This document shows, piece after piece, positions 53,851 to 64,000 of a stretch of DNA of 64,000 nt (positions within the stretch are counted from its first letter, which is position 1; every line of letters begins with the position of its first letter). The translations under genes and the position numbers were made by a program. The DNA lies in the NCBI GenBank assembly GCA_963691705.1, contig OY829539.1, positions 5,396,501 through 5,460,500 of the forward strand, given 5' to 3'. Origin of the DNA: Viola odorata (lineage: Eukaryota; Streptophyta; Magnoliopsida; Malpighiales; Violaceae). The notes under the pieces are model-generated. The model had not been told where the DNA came from. It saw only the letters and a program-made list of their open reading frames with translations, and searched no databases.

Positions 53851-54480
53851 ATGTCATTAACGCCGGGCGTTACCGTTGATTTCGCTATAGAAGCCTTGAA
53901 GTGAAACTGCCGCTATGGGAAATTGAGAGACACGTTAATGGTGGACCCCCCGATGACTTTGGACGCGTTAAGCCTGAAAGCCCATAATTATGCAAGGATG
54001 GAAGAAGAGGAAAACAGGGACAGAACCCGAAATGTGCTACCAGATGCGCCTCAAGTCCCTAACGCTCCTACCACCACAACTTCTGAGGATCATTTTATCG
54101 ACGATTACGCTCAGCGAAAAGATCATATTCCCAAGACATCCAATCGGCGAAGAGGCAACTTCTCGAGGGGAAAGTCTGGCAACTCCCCGACGCGATGACA
54201 CGGGTTTCTGACCCGAACCTTCCTTCCCTCATTTTACTAAGAGCGGAAATATTAGCGATTGTGGAACAGCGAAACCTACCCATTCGTTACCCAGCCCCCG
54301 TGAAGCCTGGAGTAGTCATGGGAGGAAGGAAAAATTCCTTTTGCAAGTTTCACAAAGCTAAGGGACACTCTACAGAAGCATGCAGAGAATTAAAGCTAGC
54401 GATAGAACGTCTAGTAGAGGAAGGTTATCTTGGAGAATTTACCACTAAGACGAGAGGAAGCCAGGAACAACCCCACGAAT
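53851..54480 (+). pseudogene. Tat-D gag, C-terminal fragment
   Basis: The first residues, MSLTPGVTVDFAIEALK, match the middle of the Tat-C Gag. A TGA follows within 60 bases. Later parts include KDHIPKTSNRRRGNF, a TGA at 54196, then a shifted frame with the CCHC-like FCKFHKAKGHSTEAC. The N-terminal half of gag and the 5' LTR are missing. Confidence 0.9.
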
Positions 54481-55134
54481 AGAGTGAATGATAACAGACA
54501 AGCACCTCCTCACGTTCCAGAAAATAACGCTATTCCTTCTGGGAGAGGTAGGGAGACACTTATGGTTGATGACGACGATGTCCCTATCATCAACATCATA
54601 GCCAGAGGCACACCCTACCTAGATGAACCCGCACAGTTGATGCCCGCGGCAGGAGATAAGCGAAAGCGGGAGGGCGCGGTAATAAAAAATGAAGCAATAA
54701 GCGCCTTAGATTGATTGGTGTTATCCTTCTCTGAAGAGGATGAGAAAGGCGTCATTTCTCCACACAATGATGCGTTAGTGGTCACACCCATTATCGCTAA
54801 TCACGGAGTCAAAAGGACTCTCGTTGACAATGGGAGTGATGTGAACTTATTTTCATTGGAAGCCTACAACCTTATGAAGCGCCCCAATAGCGAGTTAACG
54901 CCTTGCAAGAAGCCAATAATTAGAGTAGATGGAGTCCCAATCCCAGTGACTGGGGTAACCACCCTGCCGGTATACTTCAGAGAGGATACCTCCAAGCGGT
55001 CAGAGGAGCTTCTATTCTTGGTCGTGGACTTAAATCTGCCCTATAATCCTATACTTGGACGACCTTTCCTCAACCGCTTCGGAGCAGCGATATCCCAAAA
55101 GCATTTGAGAATGAAATATCCCTCTTAAGATGGG
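54481..55134 (+). pseudogene. Tat-D protease
   Basis: The frame has TLVDNGSDVNLFSLEAYN with the catalytic Asp of a retroviral-type aspartic protease, and ILGRPFLNRFGAAIS near its end. Stops are TGA near 54712, where Tat-C has an Arg codon, and TAA at 55126, where Tat-C has Trp. Processing of the polyprotein is no longer possible. Confidence 0.9.
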
Positions 55135-56690
55135 GTGGTCTCAATCAAAGGTAATCAGAAATTGGCAGCTGAGTGTTACCTACTCATGACTCAGAAGAGT
55201 TGTGATAGGTACGTGTGTGTAACGGTAGATCCGTGCGAAAAGAATGATGAGAAATGCACTCAGCCCATAGACAAGATGATACCCGTGCCAGTTAACGGGA
55301 TTGGCAAAGCGAGTTTCCTGGTTAGCGAAAAACTTAGCTCAAAAGAAAACCTTCAACTAGCTCAGCTGCTGAACAAATGTAAAGGAGAATTCGCATGTAA
55401 GCCCGCAGACATGCCAGGTATCTCACGAGAGGTAGGGGAACATCGACTCAATGTTGACCCCGACATCAAGCCAGTCCAGCAGAAACGACGCGCGTTTTCT
55501 GCCGAGAAAGCGTTAGCCGTTGACAAAGAAGTGGCCAAGCTTCTAGATGCAGGCTTTATCCGAGAAGTTCAATATCCAACCTGGTTAGCTAACCCGGTCC
55601 TCATTCCAAAGCCCAACGGAGATTGGCGCATGTGCATCGATTTCACCGACTTGAATGATGCTTGTCCCAAAGATTGCTACCTGCTCCCTCGAATTGATCA
55701 GTCAGTCGATCAGACTGCTGGGTATGCTTATCTAAGCTCATTAGATGCCAACTCTAGGTATCATCAAATCCCCATGGCCGTGGAGGATGAAGAAAAAACT
55801 GCTTTCATCACTCCGAAAGCCACTTATTGCTACACGGCGATGTCGTTCGGGCTGAAGAACGCAGGAGCAACCTTCCAACGTATGGCGAACAAAATATTCT
55901 AAAAGAAAATTGGAAAGAACGTAGAGGCCTACGTTGACGACATACTGGTCAAAAGCTGAAGCTTCTAGGAACACTTGATCGACCTGAAAGAAGTTTTTGA
56001 TGTAATGAGAGAATACCATATGAAGCTGAACCCCTGTAAATGCATGTTTGCATTTCAAACAGGTAAATTTTTGGGCTATGTGATCAGCTAGAAAGGTATC
56101 CAGCCCAATCCCTCGAAAGTCAAGGCTATACAGGACATGATATCTCCTCGAACCGTCAAAGAGGTACAAAAACTAACAGGGTGTGTAATCGCCCTAGGAC
56201 GGTTCATCTCCAAGCAAGGCGAGAGGTGCCTCCCTTTTTTCAAGTTCATACACAAAAAAGCTCATTTCGGGTGGACAACGGAACGCGAAGAGGTGTTTAT
56301 GGGCCTAAAAACTTATTTATCGTCTGACTTAATGTTAACAAGGCCTGAACCGGGAGATACCTTGTATTTATACCTTGGTGTTGCTGATGAGGTGGTTACT
56401 GTTGTCCTTGTGCGAGATGACAACCATTTGCACCACCCTGTGTATTTCGTAAGTCATGTTTTGAAAGATGCCGAGCTGCGATATGCTCACATCGAGAAAG
56501 TAGCGTTTGCACTGGTGCAAGCCACGAGGAAAATGGATAGATATTTCCAAGCTCATCCCGTCATCGTACTCACGAATCAACCTTTGAAAAGGATATTCAG
56601 GAAACTCGAATCTTCTGGGAGAATGCTGATTTGGGCTATTGAACTTGAGCAATATGGGTTGCGATATAGATCCTGACCATCTGTGAAAGC
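55135..56690 (+). pseudogene. Tat-D reverse transcriptase and RNase H
   Basis: RT has NGDWRMCIDFTDLNDACPKD, EDEEKTAFITPKATYCYTA, and YVDD at 55929-55940. MPFG has become MSFG. Stops: TAA near 55900, TGA near 55958, TAG near 56090. RNase H follows (56340-56670, LYLYLGVADEVVTVVLVRD, LRYAHIEKVAFALVQA) and ends at TGA 56674, where Tat-A has Arg. Confidence 0.9.
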
Positions 56691-57180
56691 CCAAATTTTA
56701 GCAGACTTCATAGCTGAGTGCACATTTACAGAAGATCCCCTGACAGATTTAACCGAAGAGGAAAAAGATAACCTGGATCTCCCGTTCCCAGAAACTTACA
56801 CTGACTTATGGATCATCCACGTGGATGGGGCCAAGAATCAAGAATCAACCGGAGCTGGGATCTTCATGATCGGACCGCGCGATATACATATACGATACGC
56901 CATCAGAATCCTACAGCCATTATCTAATAACGCAGCAGAGTATGAGGCACTATTGGCTGGACTTATGATAGGAAGAAGCTTCTCTGGTAAAGCCATACAC
57001 GATATGGGGATGATGGGAGACTTGCGACTAAAAATCTGTGGAGATTCCAAGTTGATAATAGATCAAGTCCTAGGACACTCCCAGGTCAGAGAACCCATCA
57101 TGGTGCAATACCTCGCCAAGGTAAAGCGCGAATTACTAGAAATAAAAGAAAAGTGGCATGCAAGTCAGCTTTGAGCACAT
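56683..57180 (+). pseudogene. Tat-D aRNH domain
   Basis: The open frame has TDLWIIHVDGAKNQES, GAGIFMIGPRD, NNAAEYEALLAGLMIG and LRLKICGDSKLIIDQVLG, the pattern of the second RNase H of the Tat lineage. A frameshift near 57150-57175 moves the reading to the next frame (FEHIPREDNAEVDNLAKLA). Confidence 0.9.
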
Positions 57181-58527
57181 CCCTCGAGAGGATAACGCTG
57201 AGGTAGATAACCTTGCTAAACTTGCGGCAAACCCGGAAGCGTCCATACCTAAGGGTGTGTACTATCGTGAGATATCCGTGCCTTCCTTCATGGAGGAGCA
57301 AGCGTCACTTTGTGTTGAAGAAATTGAAAATGACTGGCGAGTTCCCGTCATAAAATACTTGAAACATGAAGAGTTACCCGCCGATAACACTGAAAAGAAG
57401 AAGATGCTGAAACAAGCGGCAAGATGTACGTATTATGACGGGGAACTGGTGCGGAGATGTTTTTCCCACCCAGCCGCTAAGTGTATAAAGGAACAAGAGG
57501 GTCTTCATACTTTACGAGAAATCCACAAAGGAATATGCGGCATGCACACATCCGGCGGTACCTTAGCCGCATTGTCATAACTATGTGCAAACTTGTCAAA
57601 AGTGTCAGGAATTCTCTAAGATCCCTTGGCAACCCGCCACGGAAATTTCTGAAATTGTGGCTCCTTGTCCTTTTGCGAAATGGGGGATAGATATCCTAGG
57701 CCCGTTTCCAAAAGCAAGGTCCCAACTAAAATTTGTGGTCGTGGCGGTGGATTACTTTACGAAATGGGCAGAAGCGGAAGCGGTGGCTAACATCACAACG
57801 GAAACAATTTGGCGTTTCTTTAAACACCAAGTTATCATACGGTTCGGTGTACCCCGTGTGCTAGTAAGTGATAACGGGGATGCAATTCACCAGCCAATTC
57901 TGTAGAGACCAGTGTGCGGAGTTCCAGATTGAGCAAAGATTCTCTTCCGTGGCTCACCCGTAGACCAACGGTCAAGCGGAGGTGACGAACCGAAGTATTC
58001 TTAGTGGTATCAAGAAAAACCTGAAAGGGTCCAAAAAGAATTGGGCGGAAGAGTTGCCGTATGTAATGTGGGCGCACCGCATGACCGTCAATACCAGTAC
58101 TGGAGAAACACCCTTTGCATTGGCTTTTGGCACTGAGGTCGTCACGCCAGTAGAAATTGGTACCATGAGTCTGCGAGTTACCTACTTCAGGGGAAAATTA
58201 AATGAGGAGAGGTTACGGGCTAACCTTGATGCGTTACCAGAAATGCAAGAGGAAACCCTTCTGAAAATGCTACACTACAAATAGAAAATGGTGCTATATC
58301 ACAACAGGCGTGTCAAAGAGCGATTGCTGAAAGTAGGCGACCTGGTACTCAGAGACAAACGAGCGGCTGGTCAACGCATGGGGAAACTCAGTCCGAACTG
58401 GGATGGGCCATACCGCGTTACCCGCGTCATCGGAAAGGGGGTGTACCACCTGGAAACACTTGACGGTACTCCCTTACCTAACTCCTGGAACATAGCTCAT
58501 TTGAAATTATACCATGCTAGAATTTAA
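57158..58527 (+). pseudogene. Tat-D integrase
   Basis: It starts with the end of aRNH, then the zinc-binding region (LREIHKGICGMH), shows a deletion near 57575 that removes the Tat-A segment FRSGFYWPTIRRD, and continues with KWGIDILGPFPKA, VSDNG and NGQAEVTNRSIL. Stops at TAG near 57904, 57961 and 58282 and a frameshift near 57890 break it. The C-terminal part (58288-58527) is open and ends KLYHARI as in Tat-A. Confidence 0.9.
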
Positions 58528-58637
58528 TATATCTCTGCACATTTCGCTAACGCCAGCCTGGACTTGTGCTAACGCTCGAATAGAGAATATTCTTGTGTGC
58601 TTTGTGGCTGATTGTGTGCAGATAATAAAAGGTGTTA

Positions 58638-59110
58638 GGAGTGAAAAGTCCTATCCTTGTGACGGCCGGTCCTGATCAGACGGCTCACTAAGACGAGGCA
58701 CGCCCTGGCATATCTAAAATTTAGTGTTGGGAGTGAAAAGTCATATCCTTATGGTAGCCACGCTAACACAGGTGGGCCATTGAGACGAGGCACGTCCCGA
58801 CGCCCCCCGGAGTGAAAAGTCCTATCCTTGTGGTAAATCGGGCTAACATAGACGACCCACTAAGACGAGGCACGACCCGACATCCCTGGGAGTGAAAAGT
58901 CTTATCCTTGTGCCGGCCGTGCTCGTGGAGACGGCTCGCCAGGAGGAGACACGCCCTAGAGAGATAGTAACTCCATCCTGGAAGTGAAAATCCTATCCTT
59001 GTGATAACCGGGCTAATACAGACGGCTCACTAAGATGAGGGCATGATTCTAGGATGTGAGGTTAACGCCTGAAAGTGAAAAAACCTAGCTTTGTGATGGT
59101 CAGTCTTGAT
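58638..59110 (+). repeat. Tandem repeats downstream of Tat-D pol
   Basis: Six imperfect units of 75 to 95 bases start near 58638, 58729, 58809, 58888, 58980 and 59073 with GGAGTGAAAAGTCCTATCCT. Each is followed by a GACGGCTCACTAAGACGAGG-like stretch. The same repeat follows pol in Tat-A. Confidence 0.9.
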
Positions 59111-60057
59111 CCGACGGCTGACTAAGATGAGGCACTTTCCAGGGCGATCGTGGAAATATGGAAACACGAAGAATCATGAAATCCCAGCGAGTAACCAGAT
59201 GGGAAATCCCTAGTGAAGATAGCTGGTGGAGAAAGCGATACGAGCGACATCGGTAACAACACCCCGAGATGGAAGCGAGAAGGCTCCTACGGGTAACGAA
59301 TGCCTATTATTGCACGTCATTTTACTAATAACCTATGATTGAGAATGTGCAGAGATATCAGTTGAACAACGAAGAGATTGACGCTCGTGCAGACAACAAG
59401 GTTGCTAGACCCATTATTGAGATTGACGTACTATTGATACCAACGATCTTGTTATTGTGACTCGGGAAACATGGTCCAAAGGACATATGTACTATGTCTC
59501 TCTCCGGTAACTATTCCCATGGAAAGGGATACGTTAGAATCTATCTACATGGCATCCTCAACTATTAGTCGAGAATATCTACAACAGCGTGATTATATGC
59601 TACATATCGTTGGAAATAGCGGTAATGGTCCTTCTCTTCTATGAGCCTTTACCTCTGAGAAGGATGAACGATAATTAAAATGCGCATGACGAGGTCATGT
59701 CGCGATACCTAGTGGAGCACCTATCGTCAATATTAACGATTCATCGATTAGATGGCAACGCTATAGCCAACCTACTAAAATTTGTTATCCTGTGGCATCA
59801 AGTTTAGACCCGTTAACATTATCGTGGTGATAATGATGCCACTGTCATATTGAAAGAAGCTCAAAGAGAACGAAATAAGGAAAAGGAAGTCAGTAACAAA
59901 AGAAATTAGTAAGCCGAATACATGATTGTTCAAAAACACCCTTGAGGGGTCACAAAAAACAAAAGTTCAAAGTTTTAAGGTCCAAAGGACAAACACAAAA
60001 ACGGATGATTCACGATATTCAAGAAAAGGAGCAATAACACCTAGGGGTCTGTTGGTC
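59111..60057. other. Spacer in Tat-D, no gene seen
   Basis: No ORF with support and no obvious repeat. It corresponds in position to 11873-12379 of Tat-A, between the repeat block and the antisense gene, but I do not see clear similarity by eye. Confidence 0.4.
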
Positions 60058-61981
60058 CTACGAACTCCCCTGCCCCTTATAGCCCCTTGCCTTGGCTTGG
60101 AGAAAACCCTCGTCTGTGAGATCGGTGGACTTCTTCATGAAAGCGTTAGTAAAGGTGGCACCTTGATACACCCCTTCTCCATGAATTTCCACAAAGCAGT
60201 TGGCCATGATAGCGGCAGTCCTCTCGACGTACCACATACACTTGTTTGTTGTCTCCCTCTCCAGCACTGTTCTTTCCTCTAATAGTGTCATTTTCTCCTC
60301 CTCCAACGCGGCACTCTTCACTCTCTCTGCCGCCAGAGCAATGTCAAGACCGGACACCTGCTCTCTTGCCTCTTTCTGATCCTTCTTGGCCATTGCCAAG
60401 GCCAGTAGAAATCCTTGACGTTCCTCCAATAACTTCTTATTTTCTTCCCATTCCTTGGAAAGCCCGTCTAAGGAAGCGGTAAGGGAAGCAACCTTGTGCG
60501 ACATATGTTCCGCCTAGTAGTGAAACTTAGAAAAACCAGTGAAGAAGTTGGAACGCAACGAATTTATCTGTTCGTCTTCAGCCCGAGAAAGGAACGTCTC
60601 TCGCTCTTCAGGGGACGTTAGCGCATAAGCAACTAAGAGAGAAGAAGTCGCGACGGAACTGTCACCCCTAACAGCCGCAAATCCAGAGCTGCGCAGCTTG
60701 GTTAAGTCAAGTTGATGAGTGACAGGACCAGACTCACTCATCGAGCTCAGATCGGCCATGAGATGGGGTGCGACGACCCCTCCCCCGAAGCGCCGAAGCA
60801 TCGAAGCGTTAGAAGGAACGAAGACCACTGTAGAAGGAGACGGAGGTTGATTAGAGGAGGTACCCCCGTGAAGCCCAAAAGAACCGTGGGGTTGATAACC
60901 CGAAAAACCAGACAAGTCTTCGCCGAAGCCCAAGGCGTTGGAGAAGGGAGGAATTAACGTGGCAAAGGAATTACGTGAAGTCTCGAAGGACCCAGGAACA
61001 CCCATGCTCCCCAGAAAATTAGAAGATTGATCCCTGGAAGGTATCGTAGAATAAAAAATAGTAGTGTGCCCCTTCTCGGTATTAACATGACTGGTCGATG
61101 AACTTGCGCCCTCCCCGTTATGTCGCGGCCTCTTCTTAGGATGATTAAATATATGGCCCAAGTTCATGTTGTTTGTTGGCGACACGAGAGTGGAAGCAAT
61201 AGTGGTGTCCTAAAAAGGAAAACGATGCGAAGGATAAGAAAGTAAAAGAAAACGCAAAATGACACTAAAGAGCAATAGGTGGGATAAACAATTATAAAAT
61301 AAACACTTACGATGGCAATATCGTTAGCAGGCACCTCTGAAGAATCTGCCGCGTCTGAAGATGGAGTAAGAGCGGCAACGCTTCTTGTCCTCTTCTTCTT
61401 TTTCTTCTTTCCTTTTGCCGGAGCCTTGGAAGAAGATGCCTGAATAGGATAAACGGCAACAGACACGGTAGGAACACCAAGAGGAATAGTGGTGGTTCCT
61501 TCACCGACCGGGGAAGAAAACGCCTGGATGGGATTCACGGTAACAACAGGCGGTATAATCGCAGTAACCGCGGCTTCCGCAGCGGCAGCAGCTTCTTCCT
61601 TCTCCTTTCTCTGTTGAGCCCTTCTCAGTCGTTTCCTGACGCTCTTAGGCTTCCAGTCAGGATCAGTTGCTATATAGTCATGAGATAACGTTAGCGTTAG
61701 TACCGACTACGATAACGAAGAAAATGATACAACACTCATGTTTAATGCAGGTTTGAATGTCCATCCCGCATGCCAGATTGTGAGTATAAATGTTGATTTC
61801 CAATCGAAGCAGTTTGTCTAACCAGCCTTGCTCAGGCTGACGAAGAGTTCCCCGTCGACCCCAGGCACCATCCTTGACGCCTTGATTAAAACCAGATCGC
61901 CACCAGGGGCCAGGGAGGTCAGGAAGGTCAATAACAAAAAACTCTTTTTCCAATCTTCAATGGAAGACTCAAGGTGAAGGA
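60058..61981 (-). pseudogene. Antisense Transposase_28-type gene of Tat-D, 5' part cut by Tat-E
   Basis: Reading on the minus strand, the first piece (from 61953: MEKEFFVIDLPDLPGPWWRS) aligns with the end of exon 1 of the Tat-A gene. Intron 1 (61739-61670) is 70 bases, but its donor reads AT instead of GT. Exon 2 (61669-61311) holds ATDPDWKPKSVRKRLRRA-like sequence and the basic GKKKKKKRTRSVAALTP linker. Intron 2 (61310-61210) is 101 bases, GTAAGT...TAG. Exon 3 has a Ser-rich region, GYQPHG, TAG at 60516-60514 where Tat-A has Trp, and a C-terminal coiled coil. Both intron lengths equal those of Tat-A. Confidence 0.85.
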
Positions 61982-62541
61982 TGATAACAATACCCTTAGC
62001 AACAAAGGAATTCTCGTCTTATACCCTACTGAGGGAGAAAAAGACTGCTACTACCGCCCCGGTAGCCTCGGGGCTATCGCCTCTAGGATGGTCGACATCA
62101 GCGAGGGGGTCCCACACGTCACTTTTCCATGACACAGGGCGTTATCCCATCCCAGGCCAAACCAAGCATCTCGCTAAGGACCTACGCGTTGCCTTATGTA
62201 GGTAAACGCCTACCCCTATACATATACCTATCGCATCGGCAGCACATAACACCACGGAAAACTCTTACCCCCTGACGGGCGCGTTAACGCTTCATGACCA
62301 AAATCACCCAGAAATGTCGCGCTCTTGCCTATAAATACCCCCACCCCAAAAGGAGGAGGGTAAGCCTAAGATTTCTAGCCAAATATCTGTTATTTTACAC
62401 AATTATTACTGACTTAAGCGTCGGAGTGTTTACGCCGGAGACCCCCTCCGGCGCCGTGCAGGTACATCAGACACCGTGGATCGTTGACTTCAAGACTCAA
62501 GATCCCCTGCCACCCCTCAGCGAATATTCTGAATCTTATCA
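61982..62541 (+). repeat. 5' LTR of Tat-E
   Basis: 560 bases, TGATAA...TTATCA. It has a TATAAATA box (62330-62337) and the hairpin CGCCGGAG...CTCCGGCG (62433-62453). The tandem TGACGTCA palindromes of Tat-A and Tat-C are not preserved; only ACGTCAC remains near 62117. Confidence 0.9.
62330..62337 (+). promoter_or_regulatory. TATA box of the Tat-E LTR
   Basis: TATAAATA followed by CCCCCAC, about 100 bases before the conserved hairpin, the same arrangement as in the Tat-A and Tat-C LTRs. Confidence 0.65.
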
Positions 62542-62544
62542 AAT

Positions 62545-62562
62545 TAGTGCTTTCATTGAGAG
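62545..62562 (+). other. Primer-binding site of Tat-E, with a mutated second base
   Basis: TAGTGCTTTCATTGAGAG against TGGTGCTTTCATTGAGAG in Tat-A and Tat-C. The G to A change weakens pairing with the CCA end of the primer tRNA. Confidence 0.8.
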
Positions 62563-62627
62563 TCTTGGGTTTATTAAGTGACCGTCCTTAATATCCATGC
62601 TCAGTTCTTCTAAAATTTTGAAGCATT

Positions 62628-64000
62628 ATGGAGTCCGGCTCAGATCCCGCACTGTCCCAACCTTCTAGCCTCTTGTTTTCTACTTGTAGACGACTTTTCC
62701 CTTTCGCTACCGCTGACGCCTCTGCTACGGTGCAAGAAATTCCACCCGGTATGTCGGATCCCTATTCCGAACAAGTGGTGGGGGCATTTGCATCCCAAAC
62801 ATATACTCCTTTATCTCATATGCCAAGACCCAGTTACACTACCCCCCATTCGAGGGCACCTGCGGTAGACGGTGCAGGCAATCCTCTCACGAATTTAATA
62901 GTGGCCCTTCGAACCCAGCTGGATCAGCTGACGGAACTAGCTGCAGGGTTTACGCCTCATGTTTCGGGACCTAGCGTGCCTTCTCATATAGTCTTTCCTC
63001 CATCCATCGTTGCGGATCGACCATTGTCACCCCGACAATCTAGGGGTTTCCCATCATCTCTACCTTTGACATCAGCCCCTGTCACTGTCATGCAACTTGC
63101 GCATAGACACCCTGAACCGTTGCAGCAGCGTAGGAGGGAAGCCCCTGTCTTCGAAGGGGAGCGATGGGATGGTGAATATAGAGATCCATGGGATAATAGA
63201 CAAGACGAGATGTTCAGGGACCCATCTCCTAGGCACAGTGAGAGATCGAGCAGCAGAAGACATCAAACTCGAACGCCAAGAAGTGGCAGTCGGTCTCCGA
63301 GGCGACATCGTGAGCATGATTTTCGAGCTCAAAGGCAGCTCAACGACCCCTTCCTCCCTCGTCAACCGCAGGAGATTCCTGACGACAGTAGTGGTCATCC
63401 GTTCAGCTACCGTGTCAGACATCATCGGGTCAATCGGCATGTAAAACTCCCTGTGGAATCATACGATGGCACAAAGGATCAAATTTCTCATCTTAACAAG
63501 GTGAAAGATTTTGTACAGTTTCAAACTCACAGTGACGCCGCGTTATGTCAAATTTTTGTAATGACGCTATCTGGTGTAGCGCGTCTTTGGTTCGAGGGGC
63601 TCCCGACAAGTTCCATAGATAATTTTTCCCAACTGGAAGCCAAATTTCGGAGTCGGTTAAGCACGGCTGTTCCTATTAGAAAATCGGCGGCAACATTATT
63701 CGACATTCATCGAAAGCCGCAAGAATCCTTGAAGGATTTTTTGAGTCATTTCGATCTAGAGATGTCGCTAACGCCAGGGGTCACCATTGACTTCGTTGTT
63801 GAAGCTTTGAAGCGTAAATGTTGTTATGGAAAGTTACGAGATACTTTAATGATGGACACACCATCGACTTTAGATGCGTTGAGGCTGAAAGCTCACAATT
63901 ATGCGAGAATTTAGGAAGAAGAAAACAGAGAACGAATTCAGAATACACCCCAAGATGCGCATTCAGCCCCAAGCGTCCGCGTCAGCGTCATTCCTGACGC
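62628..64000 (+). pseudogene. Tat-E gag, incomplete at the window end
   Basis: The ATG at 62628 gives MESGSDPALSQ, then RRLFPFATADASA, an Arg/Ser-rich region (SERSSSRRHQTRTPRSGSRS) and the core (KVKDFVQFQTHSDAALC, SGVARLWFEGLP, KDFLSHFDLEMSLTPGV). It is open for 428 codons to TAG 63912-63914, where relatives have Glu (HNYARMEEEEN). The same frame continues to the window end. Gag is otherwise intact. Confidence 0.92.

Larger units (their letters stand above)
53851..61981 (+). mobile_element. Tat-D: degenerate Tat-lineage retrotransposon, truncated at 5', interrupted by Tat-E
   Basis: Tat-D begins inside gag, directly after Ogre LTR sequence, and has gag end, protease, RT, RNase H, aRNH, integrase, tandem repeats and an antisense gene, the same order as in Tat-A. 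Many stops and frameshifts show greater age. Tat-E sits in its antisense gene at 61982. The remainder lies outside the window. Confidence 0.92.
61982..64000 (+). mobile_element. Tat-E: Tat-lineage retrotransposon, 5' part only
   Basis: LTR, primer site and gag are present and the element continues past the window. The five bases before it are AAGGA; the partner duplicate would be outside. It lies in exon 1 of the antisense gene of Tat-D and is therefore younger than Tat-D. Confidence 0.92.

Overview
The window is nuclear DNA of a flowering plant, most likely a eudicot, and consists almost entirely of nested Ty3/gypsy LTR retrotransposons of the Tat lineage. The evidence is dual RNase H domains, Ogre-type elements with an extra 5' ORF and a G-patch, 3-kb LTRs, and Tat elements with an antisense ORF downstream of pol. 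I see no ordinary host gene, tRNA, rRNA or CRISPR array. The names Ogre-Z, Tat-A, Ogre-B, Tat-C, Tat-D and Tat-E are mine.

Layout. (1) 1-6398: Ogre-Z, an old degenerate Ogre relative (LTR end, primer site, gag remnant without its core, RT fragment with a duplication, aRNH and integrase remnants). (2) 6399-35681: Tat-A, minus strand, with 527/526-bp LTRs starting TGATAA and ending TTATCA and flanked by an AATAA duplication; it sits in the Ogre-Z 3' region. Downstream of its pol it carries three genes on the opposite strand, each with its own TATA box. (3) 17261-34578: Ogre-B, plus strand, a nearly intact Ogre of about 17.3 kb inserted in frame into the gag gene of Tat-A with an ATAAG duplication. 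(4) 36430-40418: Tat-C, plus strand, cut off just after the YVDD motif of RT. (5) 40735-50694: two Ogre 3' regions rich in tandem repeats, each followed by a polypurine tract and an LTR (44141 and 50695). They are interrupted by an hAT-like element (45035-45572, 8-bp duplication), a foldback element (45601-45930) and a 1.67-kb insertion (48584-50252, GACAT duplication). (6) 53851-61981: Tat-D, plus strand, 5'-truncated and full of stops, with an antisense intron-containing ORF at its end. (7) 61982-64000: Tat-E, plus strand, inserted in that antisense ORF and running off the window.

How it works together. Nesting gives a relative order: Ogre-Z, then Tat-A, then Ogre-B; and Tat-D, then Tat-E. 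By eye the Tat-A LTRs differ at about 2.3% of sites and the Ogre-B LTRs at roughly 0.6%, which agrees with the nesting. Ogre-B has an uninterrupted RT-RNH-aRNH-INT reading frame, but its ORF1 and protease each have one stop and its gag start codon seems lost.

The most interesting material is the antisense three-gene cassette of Tat-A (7828-11872), conserved features in the Ogre LTR and leader (a covarying hairpin, a second primer-site-like motif, a conserved leader), and the varied 3' minisatellites.
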